DNA of 38,960 nt from a virus, in the IMG/VR virus record IMGVR_UViG_3300038548_000038, positions 1 to 38,960 of that record, one strand, 5' to 3'. The position numbers and the translations under genes are program-made. The notes beneath the pieces were generated by a model that saw only the letters and a list, made by a program, of their open reading frames with translations, ran no database searches and was not told the origin of the DNA. Below, piece after piece: positions 28,587 to 35,916 of the stretch (the stretch's first letter is position 1; every line of letters begins with the position of its first letter).

Positions 28587-29681
28587 ATGAAGGTCTACGA
28601 AGCCGTGTTTAATCAAGCAAAGAATAAAGGAGTATGGGGTATTTCTTTAGTGGAAGACCCAGCGATGGAAGGCGAGTTCTTAGCGCTATCAAAACAGGCT
28701 AAGATTGAGTTAAAAACTTTAGACGAAGAGCAACGTATTATTATTGGTTTAGTCTTAGAACCTAACAAAAAGATTTACAGAAATCAAGGCGGCGAAGAGT
28801 TTGAAATATTCTTTTCAGAAGAGACTATAAAAGACTTATCACACAACTTTTTTAAACAAGGGTATCAAACTAATTCAAGTATAGAACATAGCGACTCCAT
28901 AGAGGGGGTTTCTTTTGTTGAAAGTTGGATTGTATTGGATTCTAATAATGACAAGTCTAACGCTCTAGGGTTTAACTATCCAAAAGGCTCATGGGTTGCA
29001 ACGATGAAAGTTGATAGTGATGAGGTTTGGGAAAGTTACGTTAAAGACGGCAAAGTAAAAGGCTTTTCAATAGATGCCTTTGTAGAATTACAGGAAGTTA
29101 AATTAAATAAGGATAAACAAATGGAAGATCAAAAAGAAAAGAAATTCTTAGATACTGTAAAAGACGCTATTAAGTTGGCTCTGACTCCGAAAGAGAAAGA
29201 GATCAAACTAGGGAGTGTTACTTCAGTAGATGGAATGGTATTCATGTACGAGGGCGAAACTCCACAAGTTGGAGGTGCGGTTTGGATCATCGCTGAAGAC
29301 GGCGAAACCAGAGTTCCAGTGCCAGTTGGAGATCACGCTTTAGAAGGCGGGGGTGTTTTAGTGGTAACAGAAGAAGGAATCATTGGAGAAGCGAAAGCAG
29401 AAGAGCCTGCCGAATTAGGAGATCCTGGAGCAGGAGCAGCACAACCAGCAGCAGCAGCGGAAGCAGTAGACCAGATTAAATCAATCTTGGTTAAGTTCGC
29501 GGAAGAGGCGAAAGCGGAAAGACTAGAGTTTGAAAAAGGTATCAAGGCAGAACTTGAAACTTTTAAAGGGCAATTAGTAGAGTTTTCTAATAAGCCAGCA
29601 GACGACAAAACAAAGAGCGCACCAACGCCTAGAAATGGAAAATCAAAGAATTTAGTAGAATTTTTAAATAACAATTTATAA
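28587..29681 (+). CDS. Prohead protease (XkdF-like) with C-terminal scaffold, 364 aa
   Basis: Residues about 50-165 fit an XkdF-type phage protease domain: IIGLVLEPNKKIYRNQGGEE, SIEHSDSIEGVSFVESWIVL (His in EHS), SWVATMKVDSDEVW and GKVKGFSIDAFVE. Residues 175-364 are charged, Ala/Glu/Pro-rich and helical (AEEPAELGDPGAGAAQPAAA, EEAKAERLEFEKGIKAELET), typical of a scaffold. A fused protease/scaffold cleaves and guides capsid shell assembly. It is immediately upstream of decoration and capsid genes. Confidence 0.75.
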   Translation: MKVYEAVFNQAKNKGVWGISLVEDPAMEGEFLALSKQAKIELKTLDEEQRIIIGLVLEPNKKIYRNQGGEEFEIFFSEETIKDLSHNFFKQGYQTNSSIEHSDSIEGVSFVESWIVLDSNNDKSNALGFNYPKGSWVATMKVDSDEVWESYVKDGKVKGFSIDAFVELQEVKLNKDKQMEDQKEKKFLDTVKDAIKLALTPKEKEIKLGSVTSVDGMVFMYEGETPQVGGAVWIIAEDGETRVPVPVGDHALEGGGVLVVTEEGIIGEAKAEEPAELGDPGAGAAQPAAAAEAVDQIKSILVKFAEEAKAERLEFEKGIKAELETFKGQLVEFSNKPADDKTKSAPTPRNGKSKNLVEFLNNNL

Positions 29682-30085
29682 TGGCAACAACAGTAACAAG
29701 AGTATTTAGACCACTAAATGCTGATATTGACCAAAAATCATTAACGGCAGACACGACTTTAGACGCGGGAGACACCAACACAACAATTTTCCTTGATGCG
29801 ATAGGTGAAGCTGTTTTATTACCAGCACCACTTGCAGGGTTAAAATACCCCTTTATCGTAACGGAGGCGATAGTAACAAGCTCGTGGACAATAGCAGCAA
29901 CAGGAGCACTTATCTTTGGTAGCGTTACAGAGGCGGGGCTAGTTCAGTTAGCATCAGCAGAAACAACTATTACCATAGTATTTACAAAAGCAATTAAAGG
30001 TGATTGGTTTACTTTAGAAGCCGACGGCACAAGTTGGTATTTAAAAGGGCAATTATCAGTAGCGGGTAGTTTAACAACTGCATAA
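29681..30085 (+). CDS. Capsid decoration/head fibre-like protein, 134 aa
   Basis: Beta-rich, Ala/Thr-rich (DQKSLTADTTLDAGDTNTTI, LLPAPLAGLKYPFIVTEAIV, GDWFTLEADGTSWYLKGQ). It is between the protease and the major capsid gene, the usual place of a decoration protein. A TAATG overlap joins it to the protease gene. The GDWFxLEADGTSWYLKG end resembles phage surface proteins. No enzymatic motif. Confidence 0.65.
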   Translation: MATTVTRVFRPLNADIDQKSLTADTTLDAGDTNTTIFLDAIGEAVLLPAPLAGLKYPFIVTEAIVTSSWTIAATGALIFGSVTEAGLVQLASAETTITIVFTKAIKGDWFTLEADGTSWYLKGQLSVAGSLTTA

Positions 30086-30110
30086 TATTAATAAATAAAT
30101 AAACAATATA

Positions 30111-31013
30111 ATGGCAACAACAGTAAGCATTACAACAAACTTTGTAGGAGAAGTTGCTGGTGAGTATATCGCAGAAATGATTAAGGAAGCGAATACTATC
30201 AGTCAGAACTTAATTACAGTACTTCCTAATGTCGTTTCACCTCAATTCGTAAGAAAGATACAAACCGCAGAAGGTTTTGTTGATTATGCGTGTGGTTGGA
30301 CTCCAGCGGGATCTACAACTTTATCAGAAAAAGAATTAGCACCTAAAAAAATTAAGTGGGATTCTGAATTTTGTAAAGAAGATTTTAGACAATTATGGAC
30401 GGCTCAAGAAATGGGCTTTTCTGCACACAACGACAATTTACCAGCAACAGAACAAGCAGCAATCTTAGCGGACTACGGAACAAGAGTAGCACGTAAAATT
30501 GATGTAGATATCTGGGAAGGTGACGGGGGAGACGGAAATTTTGCTGGATTTATTCCCGCACTTTTATTAGACGGGGATGTTTTAGACGTATCTGGCGCAG
30601 AGGCAATTACATCAAGTAATGTTCAGGCGGAATTAGGTGATTATTTTGACACTATTCCAGATGAATTAATTGATTCTGATGGATGGATCAACGGAGTTTC
30701 TACAAATGTAGTTAGAGCGTTAAAGCGTTCTTACGGGAATCAAGGGCGTTCTAATGGAACATTCTTAAGAGAAAACGAACTTGAATTTGACGGATATCTT
30801 TTAACAGAGATTAAAGGAGCAAACGCTAACACGATGGTAGGTTACAACAAAAACCAATTATTCTTTGGTACTGGACTTTTATCTGATTTGAATGAGGTAA
30901 AAATTAAGGACATGGACGAAGTAGATTTGTCTGGACAAGTTAGAATGAAGTTAGTTATGACTGGAGGCGTACAATACGCTTACGGAGCAGAGATAGTTTT
31001 ATACAGAGGTTAA
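30111..31013 (+). CDS. Major capsid protein (HK97-fold-like), 300 aa
   Basis: N-terminal helix (GEVAGEYIAEMIKEANTISQ), an early RKIQTAEGFVDYACGW segment, then KWDSEFCKEDFRQLWTAQEM, a P-domain-like helix around RVARKIDVDIWEGDGGDGNF, and a beta end (RMKLVMTGGVQYAYGAEIVL). It lies after protease/scaffold and decoration genes. Its length fits a compact HK97-like coat protein; no specific HK97 crosslink residue could be assigned by eye. Confidence 0.82.
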   Translation: MATTVSITTNFVGEVAGEYIAEMIKEANTISQNLITVLPNVVSPQFVRKIQTAEGFVDYACGWTPAGSTTLSEKELAPKKIKWDSEFCKEDFRQLWTAQEMGFSAHNDNLPATEQAAILADYGTRVARKIDVDIWEGDGGDGNFAGFIPALLLDGDVLDVSGAEAITSSNVQAELGDYFDTIPDELIDSDGWINGVSTNVVRALKRSYGNQGRSNGTFLRENELEFDGYLLTEIKGANANTMVGYNKNQLFFGTGLLSDLNEVKIKDMDEVDLSGQVRMKLVMTGGVQYAYGAEIVLYRG

Positions 31014-31057
31014 TCACAAAGGGGGTTGAAACACTCCCTTAATTAAAATTTATAATT

Positions 31058-31570
31058 ATGGCATGTGATATAACATCAGGAAGAGTAAAGCAATGTAAGG
31101 ACACTTTAGGAGGTGTTTCTAAATTGTATTTGTATAATTTTATTGAAGATCCGTTTACGGTTGTAGCAGGAGAAGCCACAGCAATGAATGTTTTAGTAAC
31201 TGCAGCGTTTGAATACGATCTGGAAGGTAACGGACATATTTTAGATGAGCAATTAGTACCTTCACGAGATGCAGGAACAAGGCTAAACACTCAAACGATT
31301 ACGGCAATACTTCAAAAGATAGATGCGGCTACAAGTGCAGAAATGAATTTGTTAGCAGCAGGAACACCGCAAGCAGTTGTAAAAGACAGAAACGGTAATT
31401 ATTTTGCAGTAGGAATTACAGATGGAATCGACTTTACGGTAGCGGTAAATACTGGAAGTGCAAAAGAAGATTTAAACGGGTACACTTTAACAGGGGTATC
31501 AACAGAGAGTCTAATTGCACCAATATTAGACAGCGCAACAGTAACAGCGTTTCTATTAGTAGTAGCATAA
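31058..31570 (+). CDS. Tail tube-like protein A, 170 aa
   Basis: Starts ACDITSGRVKQCKDTLGGVS followed by KLYLYNF, contains AVVKDRNGNYFAVGITDGID and GYTLTGVSTESLIAPILD. The same pattern CxxTSGRxKQCKD recurs in the protein at 35347, making them paralogues. The immunoglobulin/tube-like beta content and position after capsid fit a major tail tube subunit; I recall this family from Bacteroidota phages. A terminator follows (31588-31616). Confidence 0.68.
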   Translation: MACDITSGRVKQCKDTLGGVSKLYLYNFIEDPFTVVAGEATAMNVLVTAAFEYDLEGNGHILDEQLVPSRDAGTRLNTQTITAILQKIDAATSAEMNLLAAGTPQAVVKDRNGNYFAVGITDGIDFTVAVNTGSAKEDLNGYTLTGVSTESLIAPILDSATVTAFLLVVA

Positions 31571-31587
31571 CCCCGACAACAAGAAGT

Positions 31588-31616
31588 AAAACCCTATCAT
31601 TATTTGATGGGGTTTT
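31588..31616. terminator. Bidirectional terminator (capsid operon / second HNH gene)
   Basis: AAAACCCTATCA (31588-31599) pairs with TGATGGGGTTTT (31605-31616), 12 bp with one wobble U-G on the plus strand, loop TTATT, with T tracts on both strands. It ends the tube protein transcript and encodes the last residues of the minus-strand HNH gene. Confidence 0.85.
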
Positions 31617-32286
31617 CTGATTTAAAGTCATGAGGTGCTTTTTGATATGCTAAATGAGCATCGTATTCAGTTTTAAAATATCCTAAGAATTTAGATTTCC
31701 CTTTTACGGTTTTAAATACTTGCCACTTATTAAATCTTCTATGCCAAGAAACGCCTTTATAATTAGAGCTAAAGGATGGTTTGTTTTTATCTACAATACC
31801 CTGTACGGATTCACCATTATTTACAAGGATTACGGCTTCTTGGTACGCTATGTTAGCTTCTTTTGGTGTGTTGAAATTACCTAGTCTAAACGCTTTTCCC
31901 TCTACATTTATGATAGATGTCCATTTATTACCACTGGGACGCGATCCTTTAAATTTAGACTCTTTATATATATTATTTCTATGTGGTATAAGCTGTAGGT
32001 TCGCTAGCCTATTGTCTGTTTTTACATTATTTATATGATCTACAACCAGCCCTTTATATCCGTTCGGTTTATGGTTTAAAAATGACATTGTTACTATTTT
32101 ATGAACTCTTGTTCTTTTAGACCCCCCGTTCTTGCATAAATTCACTTGAAGATACCCACCGCTCCCTTTTAATGTTGAAAGTATCTTTTCGGAAAGCCTC
32201 CCCTTTCTAACTAAACTCTTAATTCTGCCTAAATCGGATACTTTGTAAATACCCTCATACCCTTTAATATATCTCCATATTTCCAT
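31600..32286 (-). CDS. Homing endonuclease NUMOD4-HNH-AP2, 228 aa
   Basis: N-terminal NUMOD4-like WRYIKGYEGIYKVSDLGRIK (residues 4-23), HNH_3 core with VVDHINNVKTDNRLANLQLI (about 80-99), and two AP2-like modules: KWTSIINVEGKAFRLGNFNT and NYKGVSWHRRFNKWQVFKTV, each ending AYQEA/AYQKA. A classical free-standing homing nuclease architecture; AP2 modules contact the target. Minus strand, own promoter, shares a bidirectional terminator with the tail tube gene. It appears intact. Confidence 0.9.
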   Translation of the reverse strand: MEIWRYIKGYEGIYKVSDLGRIKSLVRKGRLSEKILSTLKGSGGYLQVNLCKNGGSKRTRVHKIVTMSFLNHKPNGYKGLVVDHINNVKTDNRLANLQLIPHRNNIYKESKFKGSRPSGNKWTSIINVEGKAFRLGNFNTPKEANIAYQEAVILVNNGESVQGIVDKNKPSFSSNYKGVSWHRRFNKWQVFKTVKGKSKFLGYFKTEYDAHLAYQKAPHDFKSENPIK

Positions 32287-32374
32287 AAAATAAAAACCCT
32301 CGAATCAGTAGGTAGTGGGCTACATCATCAAAGGTTTTGTAAAAAGTTTTTATTAGAGCCACTACTCTCAAGTA

Positions 32375-32407
32375 CAAATATACGTTTTTTAAACTAATAG
32401 TAACAAA
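32375..32407 (-). promoter_or_regulatory. Promoter of the second homing endonuclease
   Basis: Minus strand TTTG at 32407-32404, a 21-nt spacer and TATATTTG at 32382-32375, a perfect -7 match. The start TTTGTTAC matches the other homing-nuclease promoter. The leader contains a GTAGTGGC/GCCCACTAC stem (plus-strand 32312-32320 with 32358-32365). Confidence 0.55.
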
Positions 32408-32413
32408 TACTTG

Positions 32414-32439
32414 AAAATTTAGTTATAATAATAGATGAA
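32414..32439 (+). repeat. 26-nt leader element, copy 2
   Basis: Identical to 18611-18636, spanning the ATG of the 109-aa gene. Positions relative to the start codon are the same in both copies, which argues that the sequence has a function at the start. Confidence 0.7.
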
Positions 32440-32764
32440 AGTAATATCACCAGATGACACGACGCATTTAATTAAGTTCGATCCTAGATTTTACGAGATA
32501 GGATCTACTTTAACAATGAATTTATATGATGAGGCTCAACGTATTAATCAAGACGTAAACATAACCGATTTTACGGTTGTAAATAGACTTATACATTTAA
32601 CTTTTACAGATGCTGAATTTTCTACTTTAGATTTCTACGAAAACGGAAAGTATCAGATTAGAATTACAGACGTAGATTCAAGTGAAATATTATACAGGGG
32701 CAAAATGATAGCAACAACACAAACACCGCAAGATTATAAATTAACTAACGATCGTTATATATGA
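32435..32764 (+). CDS. Head-region protein before portal, 109 aa
   Basis: Beta-rich (TTHLIKFDPRFYEIGSTLTM, IHLTFTDAEFSTLDFYENGK, YQIRITDVDSSEILYRG). ATGA overlap with the portal gene. Likely a head-tail connector or decoration component. The leader carries the 26-nt repeat, so it may head a distinct transcript. Confidence 0.6.
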   Translation: MKVISPDDTTHLIKFDPRFYEIGSTLTMNLYDEAQRINQDVNITDFTVVNRLIHLTFTDAEFSTLDFYENGKYQIRITDVDSSEILYRGKMIATTQTPQDYKLTNDRYI

Positions 32765-34413
32765 AAGATAATATAGTAGTATTAAAGTTAGCTAATTACG
32801 TTCGTCCTAAAGTAGAAGAGAACAAGGCTAAGAATTGGGTTTTGAACGGTAAGAATAATTCATTTTATCAATATGTAATTGACCGTTTTAATGGTAGCCC
32901 CACGAACGCGGCAATAATAAACTCGTACGTCGATTTAATTTATGGAAAAGGATTAAGAGCAACTAACGCAGCGCAAAACTTAGCAGATTGGACTAAGTTT
33001 AAGGCTATATTAAGCCGTAAAGATTTAAGGCGCATCATAGCAGACTTTGAACTGTTCGGGGAAGCCTCAATGGAGGTTATACAGACCAACGGTAAAAAGT
33101 TAAGTTCTATTAGTCACGTGGCTAAAAATTTAGTAGTCCCGAGTATAGAGAATGAAGATTGTGAAATAGAGAGTTATTTCTTTAGTAAGGATTGGAGCAA
33201 CACGACTAAGAATCCACCAGAATCCATTCCAACATTTGAAGGTAAGAAATCAAAAGAAATGTATGTAATTACTCCGTATAAAGCGGGTAAAAATTACTTT
33301 TCTGATCCCGATTATTTAGCAGGATTGCCTTATGCAGAAATGGAAGAGGAAATAGCGAACCTTAATATTAATGCTATTAAAAAAGGGCTTAGTACTGGAT
33401 ACGTTATTAATGTTCCTAACGGAAACAGCTGGGAAGATGAGGATAAAGAAGATTTCAAGAGAGATGTAAAACGTAAAATGACAGGATCTACAAACGCAGG
33501 GGATTATATTATAGCGTTTAATGGTGTAGATGAAAAAATTGAAGTAACTAATTTTCCTGTTAACGAAAATCTTCATAAGCAATGGGCTTTTTTAACAGAA
33601 GAGAGTAAACAGCAAATTCTAACAAGCCATAGAGCAACAAGCCCGTCAATTGTAGGTATTATATCTTCATCGGGTTTTAGTAACACTGCGGACGAAATGG
33701 ACATGGCGGAGGCGCAATTAATGAAGCGTGTAATAGCGCCAAAACAAGAGCAGATACTTGAGGCGTTAGAAACTATATTAGTGACATACGGAATCAACTT
33801 AGATTTAGAGTTTATACCGCTAACAGAACCCAAAACAGACGTTCAGCCGACAACGACTGAGTTAAGTACTCATTGCGGTCACGAATACAGCGCAAACGAT
33901 CTAATTGCTTTGGGAGAAACCGAAGACTTAGATAATTACGATATAGTAGACGAGGTTGAGGTTGATTATGACGAGGTTATTACATTAGCGAGTACAGGAA
34001 CAGCAAGACCGAACTCAAAGAGCGAACAGGACAGCGCAAACGTGTTAATTCGGTATAGATACGTAGGTAATAACTCACCACAGCGTGATTTTTGTCAATT
34101 AATGATGTCTGCTAATAAGATTTACCGCAAAGAAGACATAATTCAGATGGAAAACAAGTCGGTTAATCCAGGTTGGGGTCCAAATGGGGCAAATACATAC
34201 TCGATTTGGTTGTATAAAGGCGGTGGAAACTGTTATCACAAGTGGAATAGAGTGATTTACCTTAAAAGAGGTATCAAAATAGACGTAAATAGCCCTTTAG
34301 CCAAGACAATAAGCACTAGTAAAGCGCGACAACAGGGCGAAAAAGTACCTACAAACGACAGTAAAGTAAGTATAGCACCAATTAACATGCCCAAACAAGG
34401 GTTTTTAAAATAA
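32761..34413 (+). CDS. Portal protein with C-terminal fused domain, 550 aa
   Basis: Residues 1-350 fit a portal: NKAKNWVLNGKNNSFYQYVI, IINSYVDLIYGKGLRATNAA, FELFGEASMEVIQTNGK, LTSHRATSPSIVGI and MAEAQLMKRVIAPKQEQILE. After an acidic linker (about 390-415), residues 435-515 hold RYRYVGNNSPQRDFCQLMMS, ANKIYRKEDIIQME, PGWGPNGANTYSIWLYKGGG and NCYHKWNR. This R-x-F-C...C-x-H-x-W unit resembles Mu gpF-like minor head domains and is familiar to me as a C-terminal extension of Bacteroidota phage portals. The portal is the DNA channel and packaging docking site. Confidence 0.82.
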   Translation: MKDNIVVLKLANYVRPKVEENKAKNWVLNGKNNSFYQYVIDRFNGSPTNAAIINSYVDLIYGKGLRATNAAQNLADWTKFKAILSRKDLRRIIADFELFGEASMEVIQTNGKKLSSISHVAKNLVVPSIENEDCEIESYFFSKDWSNTTKNPPESIPTFEGKKSKEMYVITPYKAGKNYFSDPDYLAGLPYAEMEEEIANLNINAIKKGLSTGYVINVPNGNSWEDEDKEDFKRDVKRKMTGSTNAGDYIIAFNGVDEKIEVTNFPVNENLHKQWAFLTEESKQQILTSHRATSPSIVGIISSSGFSNTADEMDMAEAQLMKRVIAPKQEQILEALETILVTYGINLDLEFIPLTEPKTDVQPTTTELSTHCGHEYSANDLIALGETEDLDNYDIVDEVEVDYDEVITLASTGTARPNSKSEQDSANVLIRYRYVGNNSPQRDFCQLMMSANKIYRKEDIIQMENKSVNPGWGPNGANTYSIWLYKGGGNCYHKWNRVIYLKRGIKIDVNSPLAKTISTSKARQQGEKVPTNDSKVSIAPINMPKQGFLK

Positions 34414-34418
34414 TAATC

Positions 34419-34802
34419 ATGGCAATAACAGATCTAGGCACTATAAACAGCCTAAAAACATCACAATTACCAGCGGGATACACCGCTCCTAGCATTGCAA
34501 CGTTCACCGATTGGGAATATAGGAGAGAATTAAACCTAACGGTACTAAAAGCAACGGTTGATGAAGCAACAACAGCCGCAACAATGACGGCAATTTTTGA
34601 CAACGCCACCATAGGACTGGATAAACAGGTCGAAGATATCATAGCGGCAACGTATATCTCGACTCAAACAGTAACAACGTGGGCTGAATTAGTCAAACTA
34701 GAGACAAATAATAGTGATGTTCTTTCAGGAGAGGGAACTTGGCTAAAAGACACCGCAGAAAGTTACACAGCAAAGGTTATTTTGTATATTAAATCATTAT
34801 AA
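34419..34802 (+). CDS. Unknown head-tail region protein, 127 aa
   Basis: Thr/Ala-rich, helical C-terminus (RRELNLTVLKATVDEATTAA, TVTTWAELVKLETNNSDVLS). Lies between portal and connector-like gene; TAATG overlap at 34802. No motif. Possibly a head fibre or chaperone. Confidence 0.58.
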   Translation: MAITDLGTINSLKTSQLPAGYTAPSIATFTDWEYRRELNLTVLKATVDEATTAATMTAIFDNATIGLDKQVEDIIAATYISTQTVTTWAELVKLETNNSDVLSGEGTWLKDTAESYTAKVILYIKSL

Positions 34803-35350
34803 TGCCTATCAAGTTATTCATAACGCCGCAGGAAATAGCAAGTACCACCATTTTAGGGGGTAATGTTGATATAGATAAGTATTCTTTTGAGATAGAAAAC
34901 GCAATGATAACGGTAATAGAGCCGCTTTTGGGCACTTTATTATATGATAAGATTGTTACGGACTGGACTGCAGACGCTTTAGCGGGTGACTATTTGATAT
35001 TATTCGAGGAATACGTCCAGCCAATTACAAAGAATGAGGCAACAGCAGAATATATTGAAATATCTAGTTATATATTGGCTAACGGGGGCTTATTTAAACA
35101 TGCTCCAGATAACGCTGAAGTAGTAGATAAAGACGAAGCGCAATTTTTAGGAGGTAAATATCATAACCTAGCGCAAATGTACATTCTAAGGTTTAACAAA
35201 TGGATATGCAAGAACACTATAACTGAGTATAAGACCTGGCAGGATGATGTAAACGCATCTAAAACCATGACGGTCAGATCGGGATGGCATTTTGGGTCTA
35301 AACGATCTACTATTTCATGTGATTGTAACTTTGATTGTGATTGTGTATGA
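34802..35350 (+). CDS. DUF6712-like head-tail connector, 182 aa
   Basis: Helical protein (MPIKLFITPQEIASTTILGG, SFEIENAMITVIEPLLGTLL, YIEISSYILANGGLFKH, NLAQMYILRFNKWICKN). The N-terminal pattern and length resemble the DUF6712 family of Bacteroidota phages, likely head-tail connectors. The C-terminus ends with clustered Cys (SCDCNFDCDCV), possibly metal-binding or disulphide-linked. ATGA overlap with the tube-like protein B. Confidence 0.62.
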   Translation: MPIKLFITPQEIASTTILGGNVDIDKYSFEIENAMITVIEPLLGTLLYDKIVTDWTADALAGDYLILFEEYVQPITKNEATAEYIEISSYILANGGLFKHAPDNAEVVDKDEAQFLGGKYHNLAQMYILRFNKWICKNTITEYKTWQDDVNASKTMTVRSGWHFGSKRSTISCDCNFDCDCV

Positions 35351-35916
35351 TTTGCGGACTAACATCAGGAAGAGCAAAACAATGCAAGGATAGTATTGCA
35401 GGATTTGACGTGGTTTATTTATTTCCGTTTGTGAAATATAGTAGAAGTCAGATAATATTAGACGATAATAAAGTAACAACGTTTCCGGCGACAACTATAT
35501 TTAAGTTTGAGGTTTTGAGCCCTACCCTAACAGAAGACCCGAACGAAGACGGAGGGGGTAAGTTTTACAGTCAAAGTTTAAGTTTTAATTTGGCTAAATT
35601 TGATATTATAGATAATTTAGAATTAGTAAAATTAATAAAAAAAGATTATAGAGCAATCGTTTTAGACAGAAACGGAAATAATAGGATAGTAGGATTGTAT
35701 AATGGATTAATAGCAGAGTTAGCAAAAGTTACTGGAAGCGGAAAGGGAGACTTTAACGGGTACAAGATAACAATGGAAGGTCAAGAGGCTTTAAGTGCTT
35801 TTTTTATTGATGATTTATCAGATGCTGGGTTTACAATATCAGAAGATAATTTCCTATTATTAGAAGATGGAAGTTTCTTACTGCTAGAAGATAACGAAAG
35901 AATAATACTAGAATAA
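35347..35916 (+). CDS. Tail tube-like protein B, 189 aa (paralogue of 31058)
   Basis: MICGLTSGRAKQCKDSIAGF and AIVLDRNGNNRIVGLYNGLI align with the protein at 31058 (TSGRVKQCKDTLGG; AVVKDRNGNYFAVGITDG), plus GYKITMEGQEALSAFFID matching GYTLTGVSTESLIAPILD. An extra C-terminal extension (FTISEDNFLLLEDGSFLLLE) has a short internal repeat (LLLEDGSFLLLED). ATG 35347 is preferred to a TTG at 35341. A tube or neck protein role is inferred from the family. Confidence 0.65.
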   Translation: MICGLTSGRAKQCKDSIAGFDVVYLFPFVKYSRSQIILDDNKVTTFPATTIFKFEVLSPTLTEDPNEDGGGKFYSQSLSFNLAKFDIIDNLELVKLIKKDYRAIVLDRNGNNRIVGLYNGLIAELAKVTGSGKGDFNGYKITMEGQEALSAFFIDDLSDAGFTISEDNFLLLEDGSFLLLEDNERIILE

